From contig NZ_JAGGPJ010000037.1 in assembly GCF_018613875.1 (NCBI RefSeq), positions 1 to 50,241 on the forward strand: DNA of 50,241 bases. The letters are read 5' to 3'. The position numbers were made by a program, and so were the translations under genes. The DNA is from Arthrobacter sp. ISL-28 (GTDB lineage: Bacteria > Actinomycetota > Actinomycetes > Actinomycetales > Micrococcaceae). Under the pieces are notes generated by a model that was given only the letters and a program-made list of their open reading frames with translations, made no database searches and was not told the origin of the DNA. Shown piece after piece: positions 17,005 to 25,370 of this stretch. How positions within the stretch are numbered: position 1 is the first letter of the stretch; each line of letters opens with the position of its first letter.

Positions 17005-17268
17005 TTACTCTGCAGCTGCAGCAGCAACGATGTTCACGACTCGACGGCCGCGGCGGGTGCCGAATTCAACAGCGCCTGCCTGCAGTGCGAACAGGGTGTC
17101 GTCGCCGCCACGGCCAACGCCTGCACCGGGGTGGAAGTGGGTGCCGCGCTGGCGGACGATGATCTCGCCTGCGGAAACTACCTGGCCGCCGAAGCGCTTG
17201 ACGCCGAGGTACTGGGCGTTGGAGTCACGACCGTTGCGAGTGGAGCTCGCGCCTTTTTTATGTGCCAT
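17005..17268 (-). CDS. rpmA: 50S ribosomal protein L27
   Basis: L27 reaches the peptidyl-transferase centre of the 50S subunit and helps tRNA placement. The 87-residue sequence begins MAHKKGASSTRNGRDS and contains the hallmark YLGVKRFGGQ and RQRGTHFHPGAGVG. It starts directly as MAHKKG without the cleavable N-terminal extension found in many Firmicutes. AGGCAGG stands before the ATG. It lies 60 bases downstream of rplU and shares its promoter. Confidence 0.98.
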   Translation of the reverse strand: MAHKKGASSTRNGRDSNAQYLGVKRFGGQVVSAGEIIVRQRGTHFHPGAGVGRGGDDTLFALQAGAVEFGTRRGRRVVNIVAAAAAE

Positions 17269-17328
17269 TTGGAATGCCTGCCTTTAAATTCTGGGGAATC
17301 TGCTGAAAACCTGAACAGTAACCAGTGG

Positions 17329-17637
17329 TTACTTGATACCGGTGATCTTGACCTTGGTCAGTTCCTGACGGTGACCCTGGCGCTTCTTGTAACCGGTCTT
17401 GTTCTTGAACTTCTGGATGACGATCTTCGGACCACGAAGGTCCTGGAGGATCTCAGCCGTAACCGTTACCTTGGCCAGGTCCGCAGCTGCGGAGGTGACT
17501 TTGTCGCCGTCTACCAGGAGCAGTGCGGGCAGCTCAATGGTGCTGCCAGCTCCACCGGCGACGCGGTTCAGGGTAACGAAGTCTCCAACGGAAACCTTCT
17601 CTTGGCGGCCGCCTGCGCGGACAATCGCGTACACCAC
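17329..17637 (-). CDS. rplU: 50S ribosomal protein L21
   Basis: L21 is a 50S assembly protein that binds 23S rRNA. The sequence MVYAIVRAGGRQEKVSVGD and the C-terminal FKNKTGYKKRQGHRQ are diagnostic. I chose the GTG at 17637, giving 102 residues like typical L21. A GTG four codons upstream (17649) would add MSSQ and cannot be excluded, since neither start has a strong binding site. It is the first gene of rplU-rpmA and follows a leader of about 170 bases. Confidence 0.96.
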   Translation of the reverse strand: MVYAIVRAGGRQEKVSVGDFVTLNRVAGGAGSTIELPALLLVDGDKVTSAAADLAKVTVTAEILQDLRGPKIVIQKFKNKTGYKKRQGHRQELTKVKITGIK

Positions 17638-17859
17638 TTGGGAACTCACTTCTCTCGACGTCTATTACTAAATTTGCGTGCGGAACCTGGGTCCAATGTG
17701 TTGGTCTGGCTCTCGCTGTGCCTCAACGCCGTGGACTCCCCGGGGGAATCCGTGAGCTATCCCAAGAACAATTCCGATTGGACGGTTCCGGGGTCATAAC
17801 CCAAGTGTTGGCGTAAGCACCGAAGATCTAGAATACGCTAATTTTGCCTTCGGCCGCAA
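17638..17859 (-). promoter_or_regulatory. rplU-rpmA promoter and long leader
   Basis: On the minus strand TTGCGG (17854-17859) and TATTCT (17830-17835), 18 bases apart, look like -35 and -10 elements. They imply a leader of about 175 bases before rplU. The leader contains an imperfect fold, GGATTCCCCC with GGGGAGTCC. Leaders of L21 operons are regulatory in other bacteria; here that is only a suggestion. No gene is seen in 17650-17967. Confidence 0.45.
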
Positions 17860-17967
17860 ATGAGGCTGGTTTCGGCGGGTTGTCCGTGATAAGCACCACA
17901 AGGGCTTTCGCACCGACCTGCCGTCACCGTGCGCGTCCATCTTACCGGCCCCTGTGCCCGCTCCCGT

Positions 17968-19479
17968 TCAGCCGTGGCGGCGCGGCGCGTCGAAGAACTC
18001 CACCTCGTACCGGCAGGACTGGCGGAAGGCCGTGAGCATGTGGCCGCGCTCCGCCTCGGACGCGGCGAACCCGGCGCTGTCCGCGATGCCGATGGCCTTC
18101 CGGGTGGCTGCGGCGAAGTCCTCGTCGGCGTAGGTGCGCAGCCACTCCGCGTACGGATGTCCTTCGGGTGCGCCGGCGGCGAGGAATTCGGCATGCAGCG
18201 TCTCCCCCACTTCGGCATAGAGCCAGAAGCACGGAAGCACCGCGGCCACCAGCACGGCATAGCTTCCGGAGGCGGAGGCAGCCAGGAGGTGGTCCACATA
18301 CGCTTTCGTGACCGGGCCGAGTTCCGGCTGCACCGTTCGGGTGCTGAGCCAGCTACGGTGGAGCTCCGATTCGACCTCGAGGCACTGCTGCGCGGAACGG
18401 GCCCAAAAGAGCTGCTCGGCCTCGGTGGGGGCGAGGGCGCTGGCCCGCGCCAGGACACGTGAATAACCGTTGAGGTAAATGGCATCCTGGGCGAGGTAAT
18501 ACGCGAACTCGCTTTCCGGCAGCGTTCCTTCCGCCAGGCCGCGGATAAAGCCCAGGCCGTAAATCTCCTCGAGGTCGGCTGCGGCCTCAGCGTGAAGCAG
18601 GTCGGCAAAGGAACCGTCGGCGCTACCGGGGGCAGCTACTGCGAGGCTTCCCGTTGGCAGGTGGTGGAAGTGGTGGACCGGACCGTTGCCGCGTCCCACC
18701 TCAAGCTGCCCGGAGGTGCGGAGGGCCTCTTCCAGCCAGGGCTTGACCGTGCGCAGCGACAGTTCCCAGTCCCCCAGGCGGGCCTGCACAGTGGCCATGG
18801 CCGAGGACAGGGAGCATCCTGTGCCGTGGCTGTTGTTCGTAGGCACGCGTTCACCGTCCACCACAACGACGTCCGCCGACAGCACGCCGCCGGTGTTCAC
18901 GAGGGCGTCCGGGCAGTCAGCACCGTCCAGGTGGCCGCCCTTGACGAGGATGGTGGCGCCGGTTTCGGCCGCCAGCCGTTTTCCCTGCTCCAGCGCGTCG
19001 GACCAGCTGGCCGCTTCCGGCTCCCCGAGCAGCATTCCCAGCTCCGCAAGGTTGGGGGTGATCAGGTCCGCCAGCGGCAGGAGCGCCCGCAGCGCCGCCT
19101 CGGCTGACTCCTGCAGCAGCCGGTCCCCGCTGGTTGCCACCATGACAGGGTCAAGAACGACGACGCCGGGACGCACCTTTTCCAGCCAGCTCCGGACGGC
19201 GGCAATCACCTTTTCGTCGCCCAGCATGCCTATTTTCACCGCGTCCACAGCGATGTCGTCGCTGACTGCCGTCAGCTGCGCGGTGAGGAATTCTGCGGGA
19301 GGAACGTGGACGGCGCTGACTCCGAGGGTGTTTTGGGCAGTCAGCGCCGTGACGGCAGCCATTCCATAGCCCCCGTTGGCGGCGATGCTTTTCAGGTCCG
19401 CCTGGATGCCGGCACCGCCCGAAGGGTCCGAGCCGGCGATGGCCAGGACGCGGGGAATATCCCGTTGGGTCGGGGCCAT
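17968..19479 (-). CDS. thiD: ThiD-TenA fusion: HMP/HMP-P kinase with thiaminase II domain
   Basis: The first 270 or so residues are ThiD, which phosphorylates hydroxymethylpyrimidine (HMP) and HMP-phosphate for thiamine synthesis: VLAIAGSDPSGGAGIQADLK, a GMAAVTALTAQNT segment, DPVMVATSGDRL and NNSHGTGCSLSSA. The remaining 220 or so are TenA, which recovers HMP precursors from degraded thiamine, with the nucleophile Cys in LPCFWLYAEVG and a C-terminal YEVEFFD holding the acid Glu. Both halves look catalytically complete, a layout also known from yeast Thi20. I chose ATG at 19479 (GAGG upstream). An ATG at 19602 also fits the frame but lies within the riboswitch closing stem. A TPP riboswitch precedes it. 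Confidence 0.93.
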   Translation of the reverse strand: MAPTQRDIPRVLAIAGSDPSGGAGIQADLKSIAANGGYGMAAVTALTAQNTLGVSAVHVPPAEFLTAQLTAVSDDIAVDAVKIGMLGDEKVIAAVRSWLEKVRPGVVVLDPVMVATSGDRLLQESAEAALRALLPLADLITPNLAELGMLLGEPEAASWSDALEQGKRLAAETGATILVKGGHLDGADCPDALVNTGGVLSADVVVVDGERVPTNNSHGTGCSLSSAMATVQARLGDWELSLRTVKPWLEEALRTSGQLEVGRGNGPVHHFHHLPTGSLAVAAPGSADGSFADLLHAEAAADLEEIYGLGFIRGLAEGTLPESEFAYYLAQDAIYLNGYSRVLARASALAPTEAEQLFWARSAQQCLEVESELHRSWLSTRTVQPELGPVTKAYVDHLLAASASGSYAVLVAAVLPCFWLYAEVGETLHAEFLAAGAPEGHPYAEWLRTYADEDFAAATRKAIGIADSAGFAASEAERGHMLTAFRQSCRYEVEFFDAPRRHG

Positions 19480-19597
19480 GCGGCCCTCGGCGGACGGGGA
19501 TGGTGCCGGAGCGGGAAGGGCGGATGTAGTGGAGACGGCGGCTGTAACGGTGGAATCAGCTGCAACAGAAGTCAGGACAGATGCTGAAGACAAAGGA

Positions 19598-19680
19598 GAC
19601 ATCCCTTCGCCGGTGCTAACCGGTCAGGTTCAACGGGTTTGGATCTCAGCCGGCACCTTGCTCGGCACCCCGTGTCAGTC
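19598..19680 (-). promoter_or_regulatory. TPP (thiamine pyrophosphate) riboswitch
   Basis: On the minus strand the aptamer reads ACACGGGGTGCC, then GGCTGAGAT, then ACCCGTTGAACCTGA and GGTTAGCACCGGCGAAGGGA, matching the conserved THI element blocks in order and spacing. GACA and TGTC close the stem. It should lower ThiD-TenA expression when thiamine pyrophosphate is plentiful. No terminator lies before the coding start, so control is probably on translation. Confidence 0.95.
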
Positions 19681-19783
19681 CCCCAGCCTAGCCGCTTGCC
19701 GACTGTCCGGCACTGCGTTTCATTTTGCGACAGGCACGCCCGGACTTCCTGCGGGAAAGGCACCCCGGCATTCCGGCGCTGTT

Positions 19784-19826
19784 AAAAACCGACGGGCCGG
19801 CGCTGCGCTTGCAGCGCCGGCCCGTC
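19784..19826 (-). terminator. Rho-independent terminator downstream of rne
   Basis: A perfect 16-base stem GACGGGCCGGCGCTGC with its complement around a 4-base loop, followed by GGTTTTT on the minus strand. Confidence 0.9.
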
Positions 19827-19860
19827 AACATCAGGTCAGCACGGACGGAATCCGGTCAGC

Positions 19861-22800
19861 TCACAGCTCGGACGCCGGTACTCCAACGCCGAGAATGATC
19901 GGTTCGCTGGCTGGCTTCCGGGCGGCAGCCTTGACTGCTTCCGGCGCCTTGGCTTCATGCGAGTGTCCGGTCGCTGCTGCCGGAGCCGTCTCGTGGTGTT
20001 CCACCGACGTCTCGTTGGCGGCGCCCTGGGCCCGGCTGGCGCTGCGGTTGCGGCGCGGCCGGCGGGTTCGGGTCTGGACCGCCGAGTGGTCTGCGAAGCG
20101 GTCGGCGTCGCCGTCCGCTGCCGGGGCGGGACGCGTGACGGCAGGTGCGGGCGCAGGTTCAGCGGCAGGCGTCTCCACTGCAGCGGGCGCCTGCGCCGCC
20201 GTCGTATCTTTTCCAGCGGGGGCAGCAGGCTCACCGAGGTGAGCGAACGCTTCCTCGAGCCGGTCAAGGGTCAGCGCGGGCTTTTCGGAGGCCGGCTCGC
20301 CGGCGTGCTCCACGAACGGAAGCACCACTTTCTCGCCGCCGAACGTCAGCACGGCCCCGGGACGGCCCGGAATGCTTTCCGTCTCCGGAGTGCGGTGCAC
20401 TGCCGGACCTTCCGGAGCTGAAGCCGCCGGTGCAGCGGCAGGACGCCCCGCATCACCGGAAGCGGCGTGGTGGGCAGCATCGTCGTGCAGATGGGCTGCG
20501 TGTGCCGCGGCCGCGATGTTGGCGAGTGCTGCCCGCGTTGCCTCAGCCTTGGCAAGGCGCTCGGCATCTGTGGGCTCGTGGTGGACAACAGCCGGAGCGG
20601 TCGGCGCAGCTTCAGGAAGGGCCTGTCCGCTCTTGCCGCGGCGACGCTTCCGGTCGGTCCGTGCCGGCGGCTGGACCTCGGCACGGTGCACATGGTGCTC
20701 CGCGGCCACGATGTTGGCACGGCGGTGTTCGACGGGTTCGTCGTGGGTGACGACGCCGCGGCCTGCACAGACCTCGCACTGCTCGCCGAAGACTTCCAGC
20801 AGGCCCGTGCCCATGCGCTTGCGGGTCATCTGCACGAGGCCCAGCGAGGTCACTTCCGCCACTTGGTGCTTGGTGCGGTCGCGGCCCAGGCACTCCACCA
20901 TGCGGCGCAGCACGAGGTCCCGGTTCGATTCGAGCACCATGTCAATGAAGTCGATCACGATGATGCCGCCGATGTCCCGCAGGCGCAGCTGGCGGACGAC
21001 TTCCTCCGCCGCTTCGAGGTTGTTCTTGGTGACGGTCTCCTCGAGGTTGCCGCCGCTGCCGGTGAACTTTCCGGTGTTGACGTCCACCACGGTCATGGCT
21101 TCAGTACGGTCGATCACGAGGGAACCGCCAGAGGGCAGGAAGACCTTGCGGTCCAGCGCCTTGTGGATCTGCTCGTCAATGCGCCAGGCCGAGAAGATGT
21201 CCTGGTCCTTGGTCCACTTCTCGAGCCGCCCCACGAGGTCGGGCGCCACGTAGGTCACGTAGGCCTCGATGGTGTCCCACGCCTCATCGCCGGAGACGAT
21301 CAACTTGGAGAAGTCCTCGTTGAAGACGTCGCGGACCACCTTAATGGTCAGGTCAGGTTCGCCATAGAGCAGCTCGGGAGCGAGGACCTTGGTGGACTTC
21401 GCCTGGCTTTCAATGCCCTCCCATTGCGCACGGAGGCGGTTTATGTCATGCGTGAGCTCTTCCTCAGACGCACCTTCGGCCGCGGTGCGGACGATAACGC
21501 CTGCATCCTCCGGCAGCCGGTCCTTGAGGATCCGCTTCAGGCGGTTGCGTTCGACGTCGGGAAGCTTGCGGGAAATGCCGGTCATGGAACCGCCGGGCAC
21601 GTACACGAGGTAGCGTCCGGGCAGGGAAATCTGGCTGGTGAGCCGTGCACCCTTGTGACCCACGGGGTCCTTGGTGACCTGAACCAGAACGGAATCCCCG
21701 GACTTCAGGGCGTTTTCGATCCGGCGCTGCTTGCCTTCGAGGTTGACTGCTTCCCAGTTCACTTCACCGGCGTAGAGCACGGCGTTGCGGCCGCGTCCGA
21801 TGTCAACGAAGGCCGCTTCCATGGACGGCAGCACGTTCTGGACCTTGCCCAGGTAGACGTTGCCGATCAGGGAGTCCTGCTGCGTCTTGGACACGAAGTG
21901 CTCGGCCAGCACGCCATCTTCCAGGACACCGATCTGGATTCTGTCGTCGCGCTGGCGCACGATCATCTGGCGGTCCACCGATTCACGGCGTGCCAGGAAC
22001 TCGGCCTCGGTGATGACGGTGCGGCGGCGGCCGGTGTCGCGGGATTCGCGGCGGCGCTGCTTCTTCGCTTCGAGCCTGGTGGAGCCCTTGACGCTGGTCA
22101 CCCGGTTGTTGACGGCGGGCTCGCTGGAGACGCGGGGAGCGCGGACACGCGTCACGGTGTTGGGGGGATCGTCGTCTCCCCCGCCGGTGAGCTCAAGGTC
22201 CTGGTCGCCACGGCGGCGGCGGCGCCGGCGGCGCGAGGTGACGCCTTCTTCGGGCTGGCCGGCGTTCTCTTCCTCGGTCTCTTCGGCTGCGTCAGATCCT
22301 TCGGCCTCGACGTCGGAGTCCGCGCGGTCGGTGATGTCACGGTCAGCGCGGGTCCGGCCGCGGCGTCCGCGGCTGCGGCGCCGGCGGCGTCCGCCGTCGT
22401 CCAGTTCGCCCTCCTCCTCGGCCTCGGCCTCGCCGTCCTCCGCTGCGGCGGGTGCCGCGGGCGGACGGATCACGGTGTTAAGGTCCGGGGCCTGGAAGAT
22501 GATCGAGGTGACTGATGCGGGTTCCAGGAACAGCGAGCCGGCCGGAGCGGCCTGTGCCGGTTCCTCCTCGGTCTCAGCTTCCTCGGCGGTCTCGGCTTGG
22601 GCGGCCTCCGCGGCGGCTGTCTCCGCCTGGATGTCCTCAACGCGTGTTTCTTCGACCCGTGTTTCCACAGCCGGCGTCTCAGCGGAGGTTTCGTCTGCTG
22701 CGGCAGCCGTGGTGTCCGCGGCCGGCGCCTCTGTGGTCGCTGCGGCCGCTGGCTCGACAGTCTTCGGCTTGGCAACCCGGCGGCGACGTACCGGCTTGGG

Positions 22801-23211
22801 CTCGGCTTCGACGGCGGCCTCAGCGGGAGCGGCAGCTTCCGGGGCGGCTGAGCCCACGCCGGGTTCTGCCTCGTCTGCAAAGGCGGGCAGCGGCTCTTCC
22901 GCAACCTTCTTGCGGGAACGCGTGCGCCGCACCGGTGCTTTGGCCTCCGCCACGGCGGCTTCCACTGCGGTTACGTCCGAATGGGCGGCGTCCACCGGCT
23001 CCGACACAAGTGGTTCAGCCGACAACGCGGGTTCGCCGACGACGGGTTCCTGCAGCTCCGGTTCCGGAAGCGAAACCTCGGGCTCCGGTTCCTTTACCTT
23101 GGGCGCTGCCTTGCGCCGGGTCCTGGTGGCCTTCTTGGGAGCCTCCGCGGCTACCGTTTCCTCATTGGCAGCCGGATCTTCATTAACGGCAATTACCTGG
23201 TCATTATCCAT
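19861..23211 (-). CDS. rne: Ribonuclease E/G family endoribonuclease
   Basis: This 1116-residue enzyme cuts single-stranded RNA in mRNA decay and rRNA/tRNA maturation. The catalytic half holds an S1 domain (GNVYLGKVQNVLPSMEAAFVD), the 5'-sensor region and the DNase-I-like active site with Asp in VVDVNTGKFTG and IIVIDFIDM, then the Zn-link Cys pair in CEVCAGRG. The N-terminal 400 or so residues are low complexity, rich in Ala, Glu, Pro and Val, with Arg-rich islands (GRRRRRSRGRRGR). The C-terminus is another disordered Ala/Pro/His stretch. This scaffold-on-both-sides layout matches actinobacterial RNase E, unlike E. coli, where the scaffold is C-terminal. The ATG at 23211 has GGAG upstream. 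Confidence 0.95.
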   Translation of the reverse strand: MDNDQVIAVNEDPAANEETVAAEAPKKATRTRRKAAPKVKEPEPEVSLPEPELQEPVVGEPALSAEPLVSEPVDAAHSDVTAVEAAVAEAKAPVRRTRSRKKVAEEPLPAFADEAEPGVGSAAPEAAAPAEAAVEAEPKPVRRRRVAKPKTVEPAAAATTEAPAADTTAAAADETSAETPAVETRVEETRVEDIQAETAAAEAAQAETAEEAETEEEPAQAAPAGSLFLEPASVTSIIFQAPDLNTVIRPPAAPAAAEDGEAEAEEEGELDDGGRRRRRSRGRRGRTRADRDITDRADSDVEAEGSDAAEETEEENAGQPEEGVTSRRRRRRRRGDQDLELTGGGDDDPPNTVTRVRAPRVSSEPAVNNRVTSVKGSTRLEAKKQRRRESRDTGRRRTVITEAEFLARRESVDRQMIVRQRDDRIQIGVLEDGVLAEHFVSKTQQDSLIGNVYLGKVQNVLPSMEAAFVDIGRGRNAVLYAGEVNWEAVNLEGKQRRIENALKSGDSVLVQVTKDPVGHKGARLTSQISLPGRYLVYVPGGSMTGISRKLPDVERNRLKRILKDRLPEDAGVIVRTAAEGASEEELTHDINRLRAQWEGIESQAKSTKVLAPELLYGEPDLTIKVVRDVFNEDFSKLIVSGDEAWDTIEAYVTYVAPDLVGRLEKWTKDQDIFSAWRIDEQIHKALDRKVFLPSGGSLVIDRTEAMTVVDVNTGKFTGSGGNLEETVTKNNLEAAEEVVRQLRLRDIGGIIVIDFIDMVLESNRDLVLRRMVECLGRDRTKHQVAEVTSLGLVQMTRKRMGTGLLEVFGEQCEVCAGRGVVTHDEPVEHRRANIVAAEHHVHRAEVQPPARTDRKRRRGKSGQALPEAAPTAPAVVHHEPTDAERLAKAEATRAALANIAAAAHAAHLHDDAAHHAASGDAGRPAAAPAASAPEGPAVHRTPETESIPGRPGAVLTFGGEKVVLPFVEHAGEPASEKPALTLDRLEEAFAHLGEPAAPAGKDTTAAQAPAAVETPAAEPAPAPAVTRPAPAADGDADRFADHSAVQTRTRRPRRNRSASRAQGAANETSVEHHETAPAAATGHSHEAKAPEAVKAAARKPASEPIILGVGVPASEL

Positions 23212-23672
23212 ATGTGGCAACACTCCTGCCCCTGACATGCCGCCACATCCGGCACCCATTGGGGCACATATTGTCAAAACCCTCAGGCGTTGACAGAAGT
23301 CAATTGGATACCCTCAGGTTCGCACCGGCAGTGGGGTGCGGCAGCCCTGAAAGGCCGGTGGAAATGCTACTGGAACCCGCTGTTTCTGCAATCCACAGCC
23401 AGGTGCCGTCCAATGGATCGCGGGAGGCCGGATTTCCGATATCCGGGCCTACACTGCTTCTCACTGGCGGTCTTGGGAACAAGTCACCGGACCAGAGCCC
23501 GAATGTGGTTCGTGCTCCAGCCACGTTCATTCTCTCACACCGCCCTTAAAAAACGCCGTAATTGTGTGACAAGCCGGTCAAGCCATCCGGGAACAACTGG
23601 CGGCCCAAGCTTGCACCCAGTCTGCGGCGATACAATCTGGGCAGGAGCACCCCAGACAAAGGACCCAGCCCC
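23212..23672. other. Non-coding divergent region between rne and the VKOR gene
   Basis: No gene is supported in these 461 bases. Visible items: a perfect inverted repeat TTGAC-AGAA-GTCAA at 23290-23303, a TTGACA on the minus strand at 23272-23277 without a clear -10, and TACAAT at 23631-23636 on the plus strand as a possible -10 for the VKOR gene. Confidence 0.5.
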
Positions 23673-24356
23673 ATGCCCAGCATCTCGTCTTCCACCGGCA
23701 CGGATTCCGGAGAGGCTTACGACGAAGAGTTTGAACGAACTCCCGCAGCAGCCGAAGCTGCCCTGCCGGCCATGACCCGGGACCGACCCTTCGGGTGGCT
23801 GCTGGTTATCACCGGCATTGTGGGGTGGCTTGCTTCGGGAATCCTCGTGCTGGAGAAGCTCGAGGTGCTCAAGGACCCGAACCACACCACGGTCTGCGAC
23901 GTGAATCCCTGGATCTCATGCGGCCAGGTGATGCAGACTCCCCAAAGCTCGGCCTTCGGCTTCCCGAACATGTTTATCGGCATCGTGGCGTTCGCCGTCA
24001 TCATCACGGTCGGCATGGCGCTGCTGTCCGGGGCCAGGTTCGCACGCTGGTACTGGCTCGGCCTGCAGGCGGGCGTTACGCTCGGCTTTGCTTTCGTCGT
24101 GTGGCTTTGGTTCCAGGCGCTCTACGAGATTCGGATCCTCTGCCCGTTCTGCATGGTGGTCTGGGCGGCCATGATCCCGCTCTTTGTCTGGGTGACGGTG
24201 CGCAATGTCGTTCGCGGGGCCATTCCGGCGCCTGCCGGCCTGGCCAAGGTCGTTGGCGACGCCGGCTGGATCATCACGGCGCTGCTCTACGTGGCCGTAA
24301 TCGCCACCATCTTCTTCGCCTTCATCCAGGTGTTCATCGGCACCTCGGGATTCTGA
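23673..24356 (+). CDS. Vitamin K epoxide reductase (VKOR) family membrane protein
   Basis: This 227-residue integral membrane protein has a cytosolic acidic N-terminus of about 40 residues, then about five hydrophobic segments. It carries the VKOR cysteines: the loop pair Cys75 and Cys83 (CDVNPWISC) and the CPFC active site Cys157/Cys160. Bacterial VKOR reoxidises a DsbA-like partner in the periplasm or outer face, passing electrons to quinone, and so drives disulfide formation. No thioredoxin-fold partner is fused or directly adjacent. The ATG at 23673 has AAAGGA about 10 bases upstream. A bidirectional hairpin separates it from the convergent ndk gene. Confidence 0.93.
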   Translation: MPSISSSTGTDSGEAYDEEFERTPAAAEAALPAMTRDRPFGWLLVITGIVGWLASGILVLEKLEVLKDPNHTTVCDVNPWISCGQVMQTPQSSAFGFPNMFIGIVAFAVIITVGMALLSGARFARWYWLGLQAGVTLGFAFVVWLWFQALYEIRILCPFCMVVWAAMIPLFVWVTVRNVVRGAIPAPAGLAKVVGDAGWIITALLYVAVIATIFFAFIQVFIGTSGF

Positions 24357-24367
24357 GCCAAAGAAAA

Positions 24368-24434
24368 AGCGCGAACTGGCAGCTAATGCCCTCAAAAGCT
24401 GATTTTGAGGGTGTTAGCTGCTAGTTCGCGCTTA
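24368..24434. terminator. Bidirectional terminator between VKOR and ndk
   Basis: A very long, nearly symmetric stem runs from AAGCGCGAACT to AGTTCGCGCTT with inner arms CAGCTAA/TTAGCTG and CCCTCAAAA/TTTTGAGGG. It lies between two convergent genes and could end transcription from either side, though there is no long T run. Confidence 0.8.
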
Positions 24435-24442
24435 GGCGCTGC

Positions 24443-24862
24443 CTAGGCCTGGAACCAGATCTTGATTTCGCGCTCGGCCGAGTCCACGGAGTCGGAGCCG
24501 TGGACAAGGTTCTGCTGGACCTTCACGCCCCAATCACGGCCGAAGTCGCCGCGGATGGTTCCGGGAGCCGCCGTCGTCGGGTCGGTGGTGCCGGCCAACG
24601 AGCGGAAGCCCTCGATCACACGGTGGCCCTCGAAGATCGCGGCGACCACGGGGCCGCTGAGCATGAACTCCACCAGCGGCTCGTAGAACGGCTTGCCCGC
24701 GTGCTCTTCGTAATGCTGCTCGAGCAGCTCCCGGGTGGCGTTGACCTTCTTGAGCTCGGCCAGGATGTAGCCCTTGGCTTCGACGCGGCCGAGGATTTCG
24801 CCGGTCAGGTTCCGGGTGACGCCGTCGGGCTTGATCAGGACGAGAGTGCGCTCAATGCTCAC
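24443..24862 (-). CDS. ndk: Nucleoside-diphosphate kinase
   Basis: Ndk moves the gamma phosphate of ATP to other nucleoside diphosphates through a phospho-histidine. The 139-residue protein starts SIERTLVLIKPDGV, has EGHRVIEGFRSLAGTTDP and the active-site His in NLVHGSDS, and ends with the usual EIKIWF. The start is GTG at 24862, with GGAGC about 7 bases upstream; earlier codons in the frame would add an unrelated basic extension. It is the last gene of ileS-folC-DUF4233-ndk; in Mycobacterium tuberculosis ndkA likewise follows folC and Rv2446c. Confidence 0.97.
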   Translation of the reverse strand: MSIERTLVLIKPDGVTRNLTGEILGRVEAKGYILAELKKVNATRELLEQHYEEHAGKPFYEPLVEFMLSGPVVAAIFEGHRVIEGFRSLAGTTDPTTAAPGTIRGDFGRDWGVKVQQNLVHGSDSVDSAEREIKIWFQA

Positions 24863-24902
24863 AGCTGCTCCAATGCGGTTGGTTGTGGGTTTCCGGGTAA
24901 GT

Positions 24903-25367
24903 CTACGGGTTCTGGACGGTGCCTTCATCGCTGGGCCCGTCCGGATGCGCGGCTTCCCATTCGGCCTGTTCCCGGGCCCTTTGCGCGGCTTCCCTGTCGA
25001 TCCGGATGCCGGTACGGATGCCGTACCACCAGGAGAGGGCGAACAGCGCCCCGACGAGGAACATCATGGGCTCCACGAAGCCGGCAAGGATGAGCACCAG
25101 CTGCAGTATCCAGCCAAGCCCCACGCCCCATGGCTTCGACAGCACGGCGCAGGCCAGGACCAGGACCACGCTCAGTCCGATGCCCACGGAGAGAATCAGC
25201 ACCGGGGACAACTCGTCGCGGCGCAGTCCGAAAACGGCCAGCGTGGCGAAGAACGCCACGAACGCTTCCAGCAGCAGGACCGTGGAGGCGAACATGATTT
25301 TGGTGGACCGGCGTTTTTTCGGCATCCCCGGCCGCCATTCACGCTGGGCTTTCGTCAACCTGGCCAT
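24903..25367 (-). CDS. DUF4233 membrane protein (Rv2446c-like)
   Basis: This 154-residue protein has about four hydrophobic segments between residues 25 and 115 (including ASTVLLLEAFVAFFATLAVF and VLILSVGIGLSVVLVLACAV) and a charged C-terminal tail (REAAQRAREQAEWEAAHPDG). It matches DUF4233, a family found beside folC in many actinobacteria; the biochemical role is unknown. Its start is 3 bases from the folC stop, so translation is probably coupled, and it may support folate metabolism or the membrane next to it, but this is only inferred from position. Confidence 0.88.
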   Translation of the reverse strand: MARLTKAQREWRPGMPKKRRSTKIMFASTVLLLEAFVAFFATLAVFGLRRDELSPVLILSVGIGLSVVLVLACAVLSKPWGVGLGWILQLVLILAGFVEPMMFLVGALFALSWWYGIRTGIRIDREAAQRAREQAEWEAAHPDGPSDEGTVQNP

Positions 25368-25370
25368 GCG

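Noticed and set aside
15018..17162. 714-codon open frame antisense to proB, obgE and rpmA
   Set aside because: Composition is a mirror of the real genes and has no recognisable domain.
23562..23672. Upstream ATG for the VKOR gene
   Set aside because: A likely -10 (TACAAT at 23631) lies inside this stretch, and the ATG at 23673 has a good binding site.
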